Assembly: GCA_030549495.1 (NCBI GenBank) | Contig: JAUIRK010000846.1 | Span: 1-64,000, forward strand | Length of the DNA stretch: 64,000 bases | Source of the DNA: Nectonema munidae | Lineage: Eukaryota > Nematomorpha > Nectonematoida > Nectonematidae | Reading direction: 5' to 3' | Made by a program: the position numbers and the translations under genes | Shown here: piece after piece, positions 23,356 through 35,757 of the stretch | How the letters are laid out: each line of letters starts with the position of its first letter | Numbering within the stretch: the stretch's first letter is position 1 | The notes under the pieces: model-generated | Told to the model about the DNA's origin: nothing | The model's input: only the letters and a program-made list of their open reading frames with translations | The model's database searches: none

Positions 23356-26214
23356 TCGAAACTTCAAATTTGCAGTGTAGAATTAATGGGTATTCATGGG
23401 AGTAATGTTTTTTATAGTAGATATAACATAAATGCAAATATTTTCATGTTATTTAAATTTTTAATCGATCCTTAAGGAATATTTTTCTAACATTCTTTAC
23501 TAGATGTTCACTTTCTAAAACGCTAGAAACTCGATTATTCAAGCAGTAAATAGTCAAATTTTCAAATATCTTAATTTAAAATATGTCTGGTAAACTAATA
23601 TTCTTATATGCTATTTTTTAAATGTTATGCATTGAAAAACGGTCGATAATATCAATTTTCTCCAAAAACTTCCATTAGTTAATAAAGGGTTAAATATATT
23701 GCATTTTTTCCACGACTATTCTTATTTTTTTATTTTTTGGATTAATGAACTAATAAACTTAAAGTTTTGAGTTTTACGCAAACTATTTTTAAAAATTAAA
23801 CATTTTAATTCTGATTCTCCCTATAATCCAAGATTTGTATAAATGATCAGTGTGAGAAAAAATATGTCTACACTCATTTGCACTGTTATACATTTTGAAA
23901 AGGGTTACACATGATAAGCCAGTGAATGATTACGCAAACCGAATCTAAGGCATTCTTGTTTAGGATAATAATTTTTGGTATATGCTAAAAAAAGAAAAAA
24001 AATATTTCTATGTGATTAATCATATGCAATATCCCCAAATAATAGGGGATTCTGCATTTTGCTATTAAGTTCTGCTATTTGAGCCAATAAGTTTAATTTA
24101 CTGTTGGGATAAGATATAACTGATAAAATAGTTTCAGATGGTAGCTAATTTTGGAATAATCGATCATCTGTGCTCTGTATAGTAGTCTGCTTGTAAAACC
24201 GACTATATATTCATATTTTAAAATTAATATTCTAAGGGTACCTTATATGCTCATATCATTTATATAAGGGAAGGAGCTAAAATCAAGGGGTAGTCTGTTC
24301 CAAAATTTGCATTCCATAAAATTTTTATATTTTTTAAATGCTATTGTAATTACTAAACAGTATTATATATGGTATTTCCTGTTTCTGGATTTAATTTTCA
24401 TATTATAGATTTAAGTTGTTTAAGCAAAACATATAATTCAAAGTTATAAATTTTATCTTAAAAAATGTTTATTTTATTAACTCATCTTTCTCAAAACCAA
24501 TGTTTGAATTATATTTTGAAGAATTTTATTCCTCTTTTTATTGAATTTTTACCATTGCAATGGCACGTCTTGTTTTCCATATTTAGGGCTAGGATTTGTT
24601 TTATCAAAATTATAATAATTTTATTTTTAAACGAAAAGAAACAAGTTTTTTTATATTTTCATAATTGTAAAGAAAAAAGAACATTTTATTGAATATAATA
24701 TGGGAAAAAATCCGCTACTAAAATCCTTGAATTTCAATAATATAATAGAGAAGACATTATGAAAAACAATGAAATATTTAAGGAGAAACAATAGTAGATA
24801 CAAAAAACACTTTATAAGGTCTATAAACAGATGATGTATGTATATATGTTAGAGAAATAAGAGAACTTGAAAGAAGACAGTTAATTTGCTGGCTTGTTAA
24901 GTATTCAATATCAGTTGAGAGGATTGAAGTGGTGTTGTTAAAGGGTGCGCAACGGTGCCCACAAGTGCGCACAGGTATAAATATGTCACAAAGCATAAAA
25001 AATCAAAACAAAAGTGTTACTAGCTTTCATTGAAAACATTGTTCAGTTCACTTTGTTCATAATAAGCAAATTTATTTATGCTTTTTTTGAGAGTAGAACA
25101 AATATCTTCAGTATAGATTTTATCAAATAAATTAAAATTGAAGTCAAAATAATAATTATTTTTTTAAAGAATATTTATTTCTAATATACATAATGTTTTC
25201 CAATTTGGAGGCATTCTTATTAGGTTTTTATCGATCACTTAGATGTATTCATGAATTTTTAACACATTCTTAAAAATGAATATTTATCAAGTTATAGTTA
25301 TTCAGTACAAGAGGTCTTTCTTTGGCCAACTTTCTACTTAGTTCTATAATTTTAATAATTTTGAATTAAATTTAAAGAAGTATTATAATAAAAAATAATT
25401 TAAACTCTTAGTGACTTGAAAAATGATTTTGAAAATAAATGGAGATATAGATCTTGAAGATCTAAGAAAGGTATTTGCTCTAACGTCCCCGAACCCTTCT
25501 AATCAAATCTTTTTTAAACCAAGAGATGTATTCAGCACCGTATTCAGGGAGGAAGAAAAGACGGGGCACTAGCCCACTCCCTCTACCCACCCTAAATTTT
25601 CCGAATTTAAAATATTTCTAAGAGAATTATAAAACTTTTACACAAAATACGACTAATTTTATAGAAATGAAGTTATAATAATGGATATCGAGATTTCAAA
25701 ACGCTATTGCTAATATGTTTTGTTTTTAGCCCATTTTAAATTTTAATTCCTAGATGGTAAAATGCTCATAAAGAGAGTGAATTAGCCTAGAAAGAAAACT
25801 TTTTTAAAAGAAATTTATTTAAAAAAATATTTTTGAATTTTTGTTTATATAACATTTAGTATAAACTATTTAATGGAGATTTTTACAAATTAATTTTTTT
25901 TCTTGTGCTGAATTTTTCTGAATGTTCCTTTATTTTTCCTAAAAAAACTTTTTATAATTTGTACTTAAAAAATCTTTTAATAGCATTTTTAATTTATAGT
26001 AAAAATATATTATGTAGAGGAGTTATGTTGGAAAAATTTGTATTTCCGTAATTGCAGAGGGCGGATTGTGCTCCCGCTAAAATTTCAAAATTACTTATTT
26101 TTATATTTCTTTTGAAATGCGGATCTGGTTTTTCTATTTATTTTTGGAAAAAATGGGTGAAGTGTCAATTGTCTATTAAAAAACCGCACATATCAAAATA
26201 GTTTTAGATATATA
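23356..26214. other. AT-rich sequence, no gene seen
   Basis: Nearly 3 kb with only short, motif-free frames. At 25540-25600 a GC-richer patch starting CAGCACCGTATTCAGGG looks like a degraded hAT-type end, but I cannot find its partner. Confidence 0.4.
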
Positions 26215-26700
26215 AATGGACTTTTTATATTTGAAATACGTATATGCTGCCCTTTTCAAGAACACTGAGTCGATTGTTGATACTTATTTCTCACAAAAAG
26301 GTGTAAAGTATCCAATGAATCAATTAAAATTAACCACGCCTGTCAAAGTTTGAATATACGAATCATACAACTTTTTTATTTGAAACACACATACACTACC
26401 CTTTACAAATACGTTAAGTCGATTGGTGATGCTTATTTTCCACAAAAAGGTGTACTTTATCCAAATAATTAATCAAAATGAACACGATCTGTCAAAATTT
26501 GAATTTACGAATCATTTTCCTTTTTTACTTGAAACACGTACACCACCATTTTCAAATACATTAAGTCGATTGGTTATAATTATTTCCCACAAAAGGGTGT
26601 AAATTATCCAATGAATCAATCAAAATTGGCAAGACCTGTACAAATTTGAATATACGAATCATTCCAATTTTGTAAAATTTATGTAGAACAAGCATACACT
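26215..26700. repeat. Minisatellite of about 147-bp units next to piggyBac
   Basis: Three and a half degenerate tandem units carry, in order, 'tttgaaacac' or a variant, 'ttaagtcgattg', 'cacaaaaaggtgta', 'atccaatgaatcaat' and 'tttgaatatacgaatcat'. Unit starts lie near 26225, 26375 and 26522, with a partial copy near 26665. They lie on the 3' side of the piggyBac transposase remnant, where a subterminal repeat region would be expected. Confidence 0.75.
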
Positions 26701-26755
26701 ATCCTTTTAAATAAATAACATGACTGTTTGATATACATTTTGACAAAGAATACAG

Positions 26756-27199
26756 GGTGCTACTGTAATATGTGAGCTACATCACAATTTGGTCCATTTA
26801 CTCTAATATGTGATCTACAATTTTAAAATTTGAATTACAATACTATAAAAGAAAACATGGCAAATATCAGTAAGAAGCGATACAAACAAATTTTGAGAAT
26901 TTGAACAAAATATTTTCCAGCAAAATAAGTCTAGATGAGACAGATGTTGACATCGCTATACCTAGACATATTTTACTATCTAACCATGATCTTTCAATGT
27001 TTTGAGTGTGAATACCATCTCGAAGATTTACAGTGTTTTTGGTGGTTTCTTGTAGTGTAGATCACATATTACAATCATATGTTATAGTAGAATCTTGTTA
27101 TGTTGATGACATTACAGTAGCGTGGATCATTAATTATTATTAATGTAGATCACATGTTACAGTAGAATCTTGTTGTGTAGATCTCATTACAGTAACACC
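26756..27199. mobile_element. Subrepeat MITE E (TACTGTAATATGTGATCTACA units)
   Basis: This 444-bp element starts GGTGCTACTGTAATATGTGA and its reversed right end starts GGTGTTACTGTAATGAGATC. Words of the type 'tgtgatctaca' and 'acagtagaatcttgtt' recur through both arms. Exact 8-bp duplications GAATACAG flank it (26748-26755 and 27200-27207). It shares the GGT start and subrepeat design with the elements at 15646, 28928, 30417, 43329 and 54396. No coding frame. Confidence 0.85.
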
Positions 27200-27696
27200 G
27201 AATACAGACCTAAAATATTACAAGTTTCAAAAAATAATTTCAAAAAATGAATTACTAATGATAACATCAATTGGATTAACAAAATTTAAATAAGTTGATT
27301 TACAATTAAAATAATCAACACAGATGCAAATGGAGTGTTCTTTACAGCACGCTTATCTAGACTTTTGCCATTGCTGTTTAATTTTTTTAACTTGTCTTTA
27401 AGGTGGTTGTAATTACTCCGAGCCTTGATAGTCCATTTTTTACTTTTTCTAACACAGGAACTATAACAAATACGTTGATCAAATATATCAACTCCACCTT
27501 TCGTATAATCATATAATTTATACAAAGCAGGGTTTGATTTCGTCTTTAATTACAGCTAGTATTGGAGATAATGATTATGTAATTGATATTTTTATTACTA
27601 GTTTGTGTTTTGACAACATATCTATAGTAATATTTTTACCTTCTAAGTTACAATGCCTTTTAACTTTATTTATAAGCTCCTTAACAGTCTTTTTAG

Positions 27697-28140
27697 CAGG
27701 GCTTCGAAACCGCCTCAAAATTGTTTGGCTCCTGCTCCTAAGCGAATATTTTTTTTCCATGCCTCCGACTTCATCCCCGCTCTCTTTCACCACCCTGGTG
27801 TAAATACTAAATACATCCGTAATATATATATAAGTATATACTATATCCGTTTTATCATAGTTTTTAATTATTAATTTTTTTAATTCATGTATTTATGTAA
27901 ATTTTTTTGATGGATAGAATGTTTTTAAAATTTATTTATATACGTTTCATCTTAAAAATAGCATTTCTTCAACAATATTTTCTTTCATACTAGCGCATAG
28001 ATCGGATTTTAAAATTTTGAGAGCCAAACTTGGCTTGGAGCCAGACAAGGGGAGCCGCTTTTTGTTATTTATGACTACGGCTCTGTCTCCGACTCCTAGT
28101 AGAAAAATTGTTCGGCTCCAGCTACGGCTCCAATGTCCTG
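27697..28140. mobile_element. hAT-type MITE (GGCTCC-rich) inside piggyBac
   Basis: The left end is CAGGGCTTCGAAACCG and the reversed right end CAGGACATTGGAGCCG. Both arms carry GAACAATTTT or AAATTGTTTGGCTCC-type words. Flanks are CTTTTTAG (27689-27696) and CTTTTTAC (28141-28148), a 7-of-8 target duplication. The insertion splits the piggyBac reading frame between the GDGPFYV and KKTVKEL blocks. GGAGCC/GGAGTC words recur at about 21.3, 45.4 and 61.3 kb, suggesting diverged relatives. Confidence 0.8.
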
Positions 28141-28927
28141 CTTTTTACTAGTATTTACATAAAAAGGGCCGTCACCTTCAACAGGTCTGCCAGCATAAAT
28201 ACTAGATTGATATGTAACAACATTTTGTGATGCTCAGTGATCTAAACAACAGTCCATATTTTGCAGGTTTGAGAGGACTACACTTTAAATTTTACTGCAG
28301 TTCTAGAAGGGTATATGGATTCATCTATAGTTAAAAAAGGAGTTGGTTTGACCCATTTACAACTATTTACATTGAACATTTCAAAAACATCACGAAATTC
28401 AACATCTATCAAATTTCCACCTTTGTTCTCTGTTCGACATTACACCAAAACACAAATGCTTATTTAGAAAGTAAAATCTTTTCATACTCATTGTGCTAGC
28501 AAAAACTGGGCATCCAAGATCTGACCATAAAAATTTAACTCTGAGATAGTTTTGCCTAAGCAAAGCTCTCAAATATGTTAATCCTATATATACATGCATT
28601 TCCTCACTATCTAAAATTTGTATATGAGAATACCTAGCATCATTCAACTTTTCTCCATTATTTTCTTTGATATACACATTTGTATCAGGGGCGCACATCC
28701 TCAAAATTATTGGGGAGGCGAAATTTTTTTTTGCAATTTTCAAAATTAGTGGTCTGGAAATACCACGGGGAGACCAAATATTCAAGCAATCCTTTAAAAT
28801 ACAGTGTATTCAGCGCATACCTAAAGTCCTAAATTTATAAGACTACATATTTTTTTTACTAAATTGGTGAATTTAAATACTATACTTCCAGGGAAAATAT
28901 TTTAATTAAATTTGCATATCGAATATA

Positions 28928-29510
28928 GTGCACAGAAAAAATGCCCCTGGAAAAAATGCCCCTAATTAAAAAGTAGGAAAAAATGCCCCAATTAAAAAGT
29001 AGGAAAAAATGACCCAGTAAAAATGCCCCAATTTAAAATTAGGAAAAAATGCCCAATACAAAAAATTTCAAAAATTATTAATTAAAATTTTTAAAAAAGA
29101 TATGTCAAATAAAGATTTTTTGAAAAAAAAAGTTAAATTTTCATCTAAAACATTTAAAATTTAATTAAAGTAAACTAAAAAAACTCAGCATACAACAATT
29201 TTTTAAATACAAAAAATTTTTAATAAAACAGCAAATATTTTTGGACTTTGTGTGTATCAGAACACTTTCTAAATATAATTTGTATTTTAACTGATTTTAA
29301 GAACACATTCCCACAAATCTGCACCTTTGCTATTGTTTTCAAGAACTTTATAAAGAAAAAACGCTATAGATTAAGAAATTTAACCTTTCAAAACGGTACC
29401 AAATAAAAATATTTATATAATTAAAAAAATCCTTAAAATCAAAAATTAGGGGGCATTTTTTCCTACTTTTTAATTGGGGCATTTATTTCGGGGCATTTTT
29501 ACCTACAACC
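28928..29510. mobile_element. Subrepeat MITE B (AAAATGCCCC units)
   Basis: This 583-bp element has arms that repeat 'aaaaatgcccc' and 'aattaaaaagtagg'. The left arm has about five units; the inverted right arm at about 29447-29510 has three. The reversed right end starts GGTTGTAGGTAAAAATGCCC. Exact 10-bp duplications ATCGAATATA flank it (28918-28927 and 29511-29520). It is inserted in the hAT element at 28686-31929. No coding frame. Confidence 0.88.
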
Positions 29511-30034
29511 ATCGAATATACACTAGTTTAAAAAAATCCTAAAATGTTAGGGGGTGGAATAGGCTTTTCATTTGAAAAATTAAGTAGTCTACCAGGCACA
29601 TTACAGGAATTGATGAAAGGATATTTGATTCATAGAGAAAACAAATAACTGAAGGTTGGATAGTTTTATATGAGTGAATGTAGTCTAAAGGCAAAGAGTC
29701 TACTAGACACCCTGCGATGTTTATATGAAAAAAATGTGATTGATAAGGGGCAAGGGTATAAAATGAAGTTATAATTGTGCAAACAAAAAATTAAGATCGC
29801 ATTATTTCATTTTACTCAGCATCATTCAAAAATAGTTTAAAAGCTAAATTGATACAAGCTACAAAAAGTAAAATAACTTTTAACATTTTGCAATGATTTG
29901 CCTTTTATAATAACTTTTAAGGAAAAAAAGTCTATCAGAAAAAGTTATAGAGCTTCAACAAAAACTAAAAAATTTTAGAGCATAACTTAAGTTTTTTGAA
30001 AACTAATTTGACGTATCCCCTACAGCATACTCTA

Positions 30035-30187
30035 TGGGTGGCATGGCAGGTTGGTTGAGATGATGGACTCAGCACGGAAGTCTCTGGATTCGATTCCTCA
30101 TCCATACGAATTTGTTCATAGTTTGACATAAGCGGTACATCAGTGCCTTGTCAATGAAAATACACCCGCTGCACCTTAACTTTTACT
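30035..30187 (+). repeat. tRNA-derived SINE
   Basis: The head reads 'gtggcatggcaggttggttg' (A box region) and 'ggattcgattcc' (B box) at tRNA-like spacing. The tail 'gtcaatgaaaatacacccgc' followed by 'tgcaccttaacttt' matches, in diverged form, the tail of the minus-strand SINE at 50222-50380 (tcgatgaaaacaccccacgg). Shared head and tail indicate one family. Confidence 0.65.
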
Positions 30188-30416
30188 CAAAATTGAAAAA
30201 TTTGATACATAATTAACATAAGAGAGAAAGGAAACAAAATAAACTAATAAAGCAATTTTCACTATTTTAAAATGGAACCGTCTGTTCTCAGAATAATTTC
30301 AAAATAATAGGAGGCATAAAGAAATAGAGTTTATTTGATATTTTCAAGTTTTTATAAGCAGCAAAAGCCAACGTTTGAGTAGCTAACCCTTATAATTAAA
30401 AAATTATTTAAATAAC

Positions 30417-30733
30417 GGTCGACAGACATTTTGCCCCATAGACGATTTGCACCCTGACAAATTGTCTCATAGGCTATTAGTTTCAACCATCTTTGCTAAT
30501 TATATGTGTAAAATTATTAAAAATTTTTATATTGTTTATTTTATCTCTATTAAATTATTTCAAATTAATCAATTTATCTCTTAATTTTTTAGAATTGTCC
30601 ATGAGACAAAATGTCTTATGAAAATAACGGGGCGAATTGTCCATGAAACAAAATGTCTTATGAAAATAATGGGGCGAATTGTCCATGGGACAAACTGCGT
30701 TATGAAAATAATGGGGCAAAATGTCCGAGGACC
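30417..30733. mobile_element. Subrepeat MITE C (42-bp units)
   Basis: The left end is GGTCGACAGACATTTTGCCC and the reversed right end GGTCCTCGGACATTTTGCCC. The right arm contains three tandem 42-bp units (about 30591-30716), each with 'gaattgtccatg', 'acaaaatgtc' or a variant, and 'tatgaaaataa'. Flanks AAATAAC and AAACTAAC are similar but not identical. A 62-codon frame across the repeats is only a product of the tandem units. Confidence 0.8.
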
Positions 30734-31238
30734 AAACTAACATAAATCAAAGTATACGAGAAAAGAAAATCATTGCGTTTTTTTGAATATTTGTCTACAA
30801 ATAAAATTCTGACAGCTGTCATAAATAGATCAAGTACATTTTTAACAACTGAAACATTTTGTTTCGATATATTTTTATTATAATAATCAACAAATTTTCT
30901 TAAAAAAAGTGATTTGATTATGTACAGTGTTACTTATAAAATTTAACAATCAAACATTATAAAAATATCTCTGCTCAAATAAGCAAATAGAGTATTCTTG
31001 CTTTTAAACTGAATAGATAATCAAAATATTCATTCCCAAATAACTATTGAAAAAAATTTCTTGACTTGAAAAAATTAAAGTTTTCAAATGTTACAAAATG
31101 TAGCAAACGTAGTGATAAAGATTAAGTGACTTTTGTTGAAAAAAAATTCTTAGCGCGAGTCTAACAATATTCATTGTTATAAAATTGTAACGATTGAAAA
31201 CTATTTTAATTTAACTCTAAATGCAAATTAGACAGAAG

Positions 31239-31435
31239 CAGTGGTGTAGCCAAAAAAAGTTGTTAGAAGGGGCACAATTTAAAAACAAAAAACTTGCGCA
31301 ACATTATTTATACTTTCTTGATCCTTTCATTGGAAAAATTTTCAAAAACTGATATCGCATAAGATGCATGAGGGCACCATGCGGTACATAGGAGTGTGGG
31401 CACGGCCCCACATGCCCAGCCCAGCTACGTCACTG
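31239..31435. mobile_element. Small hAT-type MITE (CAGTGGTGTAGC ends)
   Basis: The left end is CAGTGGTGTAGC and the reversed right end CAGTGACGTAGC, giving 197 bp. Flanks GACAGAAG and GAGAGAAT match at 6 of 8. It lies within the larger hAT element. No coding sequence. Confidence 0.65.
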
Positions 31436-32290
31436 GAGAGAATAAAGCTTAATGAGATAGGAGAGCTTAACAAGAGAAGAGGGCTTGAATGAAAGAAGAG
31501 AGCTTGAATGAGCTTGAGTGAATGGTTGAGTTTTAGCAGAGAAAGCGGAAGAGAAAAACAGAGGAGAGAGAAAGAGAAATAGAATCACTGTTACAGAAGA
31601 TGAAAATCTAGTGGATCATCAACATGTGTTTGCTCAAAAATACTACAAAGAGGAGACACTGTGATAAACATTGCTTACTTATTGTGTGCATATTGAAGCA
31701 ATGGATTATTATTATTATATAGCTCTCACGCATCGTCTGTTTAATATGTTCGATAAGAAAAATGCGATCATACATGTTTTATAAACAAGCAGCAACTCTT
31801 ACTTATAGAAAATTATTGGGGGGGGGGGGGGGGGCGAAGGTCATTTTCGCCCCCCTCCCCCCTCCCCCCTTAAAACACATTGGGGGGGGGGGGGGGGGGC
31901 CCCCCCCCCCCCCCGGATGTGCGCCCCTGATTTGTATTATATATTATTTCATCTAAAATTGGCTGACTCAAAAATAGTTTTCTTTTTGAGATTGTGCTAG
32001 AACACCTGATCTAAACCGAACACTTTCTTTTATTATATTTTTCCTCCTTTGACTACCTACATTTACTGGTGAGATAGCCATAAAAGTTCTCTATCAAATA
32101 GCCCCTCATTTTTTTCTAATGAATTGACTTTTAATAACCATTCAAAAGATTCTTCTAACTGTTTAGGTATTTTAACAAACAGATTTTCATCTAAACAATC
32201 ATCAATACAAAACAAATATCTACGCCTAGCTTCTTGATTTTCACCATTGGTTCTTGTAGTTAAGGTAACATTATCAATATATATATATAT

Positions 32291-33140
32291 ATGTGCTTTA
32301 TCTGTGTACCTATGTATATGTTCTCAATTTTAAATCTGATGTATTTTTGTTAACCGTAATGTCAATGACCTTTTAGTACCTATTAAAATGTTTTCAGAAA
32401 TAAGTTACAACTAATAACTGCTAAATTTCTGCTAATACATAAAACATGTCTGTGCCATAATAAATTATTAACGTTATTTTTTCATTATAATTTACCTTTT
32501 AAACTGTAAACTAGATAAATTAACACGTTATTAACTTAAAAATATAACAGTTTTCTTTTTTTAGTGTTTTAAACGGTTATTTTTTCAATGTCTTCATATG
32601 AGGACACAAAGTATGTTGTCTTTGATTGGAAATAATTTTTTGTAACAATAATTATTGAATTCAAGAATATTATTTTTGAAAAAATAATCATTAATATTTT
32701 GTGTTAGACAGATAATCATACAAAAAATTTCAATATAATAGCATTTATTTCAATTAGTAACTTTACTTAAAAAAGAATTGAGAAATCTTCTGAGGCCAGA
32801 ATACTTTTCGAGATTATAAACGAATTTTTGATAAATTCATAGTGTTTTTCAAATTTTTGTCGGTTAGGAAAATTAGGAGAAATTTCTTGGCTAAGATATG
32901 CTCCAAGTGTTTTATCGCTTCCAGAACATCTATATCCATGAAAATATTCATCATCATTATCATCATTTTTCGCGATTATTCCAGCTTCATTTCGAAAGCT
33001 GTCAATTTTTTTTATGATCATAGAGTAATGTGATCTCTCTTCCTTGCAGCGCAAGGTTAACTTAATTCATAGATTCAAATATATTCACTAAAAATGATAG
33101 GAATATACGAAAATGGACATCACAAAATTATACATACTAT
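32291..33140. other. AT-rich sequence with an unassigned minus frame
   Basis: A 95-codon minus frame at 32767-33054 includes a run of Asp/Asn residues and GYRCSGSDKTLGAYLSQEIS. I recognise no family and cannot say whether it is part of the neighbouring hAT copy or a host exon. Confidence 0.25.
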
Positions 33141-34051
33141 TTAGTTTGCTTTGTAGAAATTGCTGGATTTCTTTTCATAGTATCGCTTCGATACTTTTCC
33201 TTTCGAAAGCCACTTCACGTTTGAGTGCAACAACAGTTTTAAATTCGGAATCATTTTCTTTGCATAAATCTGAAAACAAACAGAGTTGAAGACATTTGCT
33301 TTAATGACACACTGTTTTAATGACTTCATTGAGAACATTTTTCAACTCATCGGGTATGATTTTAGGGCTCGGTGAACTGAGTACCAATTACCAATTTGAT
33401 TTTTTCTTAGCCAGAATCTGATTAATACCGTGTGCTGTAAAAAAATATATCACTTTATCAAATGTTCCTCTTACAGTTGTTCTATTTCGCAAAATAAAAA
33501 ATTGTCTACCAGGTTTATTTTTTGTTACAGTTTCATCAATCTGATTTTCAAAAAAAGTCGTTAAAATCGAATTTCAAATCAATAAAACCACGTCTGACAT
33601 CTCATCAGATATCTTTCCTATTAGCCTTCTAACGATCTAACGAAATTTGACAGCAAGATATGCTTCAACTTTACATCTTCAGGACTTCTTAACATATTCA
33701 ATTCAATGTATCTTTGCAGCTAGGTAAATACTTATGTTCCTCTTCCCTACCAGACTTTAATGCAGTAAAACCAAATTTCAAGTGTGAGTCTTCATATTTC
33801 ATTTTTTAGTCATTAAGAAAAATGCACATTTACATCTATAAAATTAGGCATGAAAAGCAATATACGAATAAAAATAGTATTCAATTCAAAGACTAACTTA
33901 TTTATTCTTTTTAAATGTGATTTATTGGCAAAACTGGCAAATAACCCAATATGGGCGCAATATTTTGCGCAAAACGATTCGTTCAGTGTCCCCTTCTCTA
34001 TCCCCATGGATCTTCTTCGCGGCACCGCGGACCGTAGTTTGAAAACAACTG
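33141..34051 (-). mobile_element. hAT (ZBED5-type) relic, copy 1
   Basis: Minus-strand pieces include LLLHSNVKWLSKGKV (about 33240-33190) and, upstream, degraded catalytic-region sequence closely matching the copy at 45003-46643. The 5' end at 34051 has the hAT terminus CAGTTGTTTTCAAACTACGG followed by a conserved non-coding leader (GCCGCGAAGAAGATCC) shared with copy 2. The 3' end is not found. Many stops and shifts make this an old copy. Confidence 0.7.
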
Positions 34052-34059
34052 AGTTAGAA

Positions 34060-35757
34060 GGTTGATAAAATCAGAATTACAAACAAGTTAATTAGACTTG
34101 ATAAAATTAGTGCAGTTATGTTGGGATTGAGAGCTTACAGTGCAAGTATAATGTCGGGTAATAATGGTGGTGTGTTCATTCGACAAAATAGCTGTTATAA
34201 TAAATTTGGAAAATTATATATAAAAAAAAAGTTGATTCCCTAAAATTTTGAGGATGTATGTTATTCTTATAACTAGTGTTCTTACTCCAATTTAGATAAA
34301 TTAGCGACTGGAGTTTGTTCTTAGAAATCAAAATTTTTTCGAAGAATTTTGATTTTTTTCCGATGAGCCAGAATATAAAGTGCGGTAAAACATTAAATAT
34401 CTTGTTCCCAAGCTACTTTCACGAATTTATGCATCGATTTTTTTTTAAAACTAATCCATTAATTTTGAATTAGTTTCAAATATCATCATTTGTTTGGCTT
34501 GCGAGTACACTTTCCATATATTACCTTACTTGTTTTACGGTTGAGTTCCAGACACAGATTCTTTTTAAATAAATTTTAAAAATAAAAAAGTGTGCCTCCA
34601 AATAATTTTAAGTATGTGCACCCCTTTTTAATTTTATGTCGTAAAATGGACATTTTTAATATTTAGAGCAGTTTTCCCTGACCTCTATGCCCCCTTGAGA
34701 AGTTTCAAAATTTATATTTCTTTTGATTTTGATCTTCCAATCATATTTTACTTCCAACAACTTGATAAACTTTTCCATTTGATATAAACAAAATTTAACA
34801 AAACTATAGCAATCATTGCTAAAGGATATTAAATAGAGAGAAAAATATTTAAGAATTAAGAAAAAATAAGTTTTTGACTAAATCAACAATTCATTGAGGA
34901 ATATTAAAGAGTGTATATCGTAAAACTTTCTGCATTTTGTTTTTTATTACAATTGAAGCAAAGTATAAATGTAGACTCACATAGATAAGTGGATGAATTA
35001 TGGGTTATGATCTGCATATTCAAGCTCTAACTCATCTACCGATATAAGGTCAATGAGATTCCTATCAGTAGAATGATATTGAAATTTATTCGTCTTGAAG
35101 ATAATCACAAAGATCTCGAAGTAATTAAGTTAAGACATCACAAAGATCTGGAACTTTGTAAACTGGAAAATGAAATCGACTCAAATGATCATCATCTATT
35201 GAATCTCATTTTCGAGGAAAGAGGTTGGCAAAGGTTTATAGCTCGAAAGGTTAGCCAGAAATTGCTATTTTTGAAGTTCAACTACATATTGACCCCAAAT
35301 TTGTAGGATCGGTCCAGAAAGGTCGTGAAAAGATCCCTATTATCTCCTAAATCGAGCTCTCCCTTGTTCCTTTTCCAGAGATCGTAAAAATCGTGTGCCC
35401 TCCACGATATAGCATGTCCATTCCACTCGTCCGTGACTTTTTGCTTCCTTCAAAATTTCGTGATGTGTACTCTCATGAGAATAAACCTCGTTCATGAGTT
35501 TATTATTTTCATGAGAATGTTTGACTCTAATGAGGTCCAGTATCATAATGTTGGATGAAGTTGGTCTTTTGACTTGATCGGGTTGGCCATACCCCATCAC
35601 AATCTACATGTTTGACATTTTCAATTTTCACTTTATTGAGTTATACTGTTTGTCTGTCCAAATCCAATATAGAAACATGTTTTATAATTTCTTTCCACGT
35701 TACCTTAGTTTTCTTTATTTTTCCCATATTTTTAGGCTAAACAGTATAAACTCTTAG
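34060..35757. other. Sequence upstream of prefoldin 2; unassigned frames
   Basis: Contains a 77-codon plus frame at 35073-35306 and an 86-codon minus frame at 35340-35600, which has TSSNIMILDLIRVKHSHENN and RFLRSLEKEQGRARFRR. The latter is relatively GC-rich and could be an exon of a divergent neighbour, but I recognise nothing. A CCCATATTTTTAG acceptor-like site just before the prefoldin start allows for an upstream noncoding exon. Confidence 0.3.

Larger units (their letters stand above)
28686..31929. mobile_element. 3.2-kb nonautonomous hAT element with nested insertions
   Basis: A perfect 15-bp terminal inverted repeat, CAGGGGCGCACATCC at 28686-28700 and its complement at 31915-31929, is flanked by exact 8-bp duplications ATTTGTAT (28678-28685 and 31930-31937). 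It sits in the piggyBac coding region. No transposase is visible. Much of its length comes from later insertions: MITE B, a SINE, MITE C and a 197-bp MITE. Without them it would be about 2 kb. The right end holds long G and C tracts (about 31818-31914). Related end fragments occur at 18125-18213 and 44121-44210. Confidence 0.9.
27286..32290 (-). mobile_element. piggyBac element split by nested insertions
   Basis: Pieces of one minus-strand piggyBac transposase appear in order. The N-terminal region is at 32270-31938 (EARRRYLFCIDDCLDENLF). The next block is at 28677-28400, reading YSHIQILDSEEMHVYIGLTY, then FLWSDLGCPVFASTMSMKRF. At about 28330-28150 come PAKYGLLF-like and SIYAGRPVEGDGPFYV pieces. 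At 27696-27540 it reads KKTVKELINKVKRHCNLEGK, then NITIDML. The C-terminal part is at 27525-27286 (YDYTKGGVDIFDQR, then CVRKSKKWTIKA). Insertions at 28686-31929 and 27697-28140 separate these blocks. The coding sequence also has several internal stops and shifts. Ends of the element are not defined; the minisatellite at 26215-26700 is probably its subterminal region. Confidence 0.8.

Noticed and set aside
30555-30743. 62-codon minus frame with repeated HYFHKTFC.MDNS units
   Set aside because: It is the translation of the 42-bp tandem units of MITE C, in one of several open frames of the repeat; not a protein.
31762-31956. Frame rich in Gly and Pro across G and C tracts (also 18013-18352)
   Set aside because: Produced by homopolymer runs at the end of a hAT-type element.
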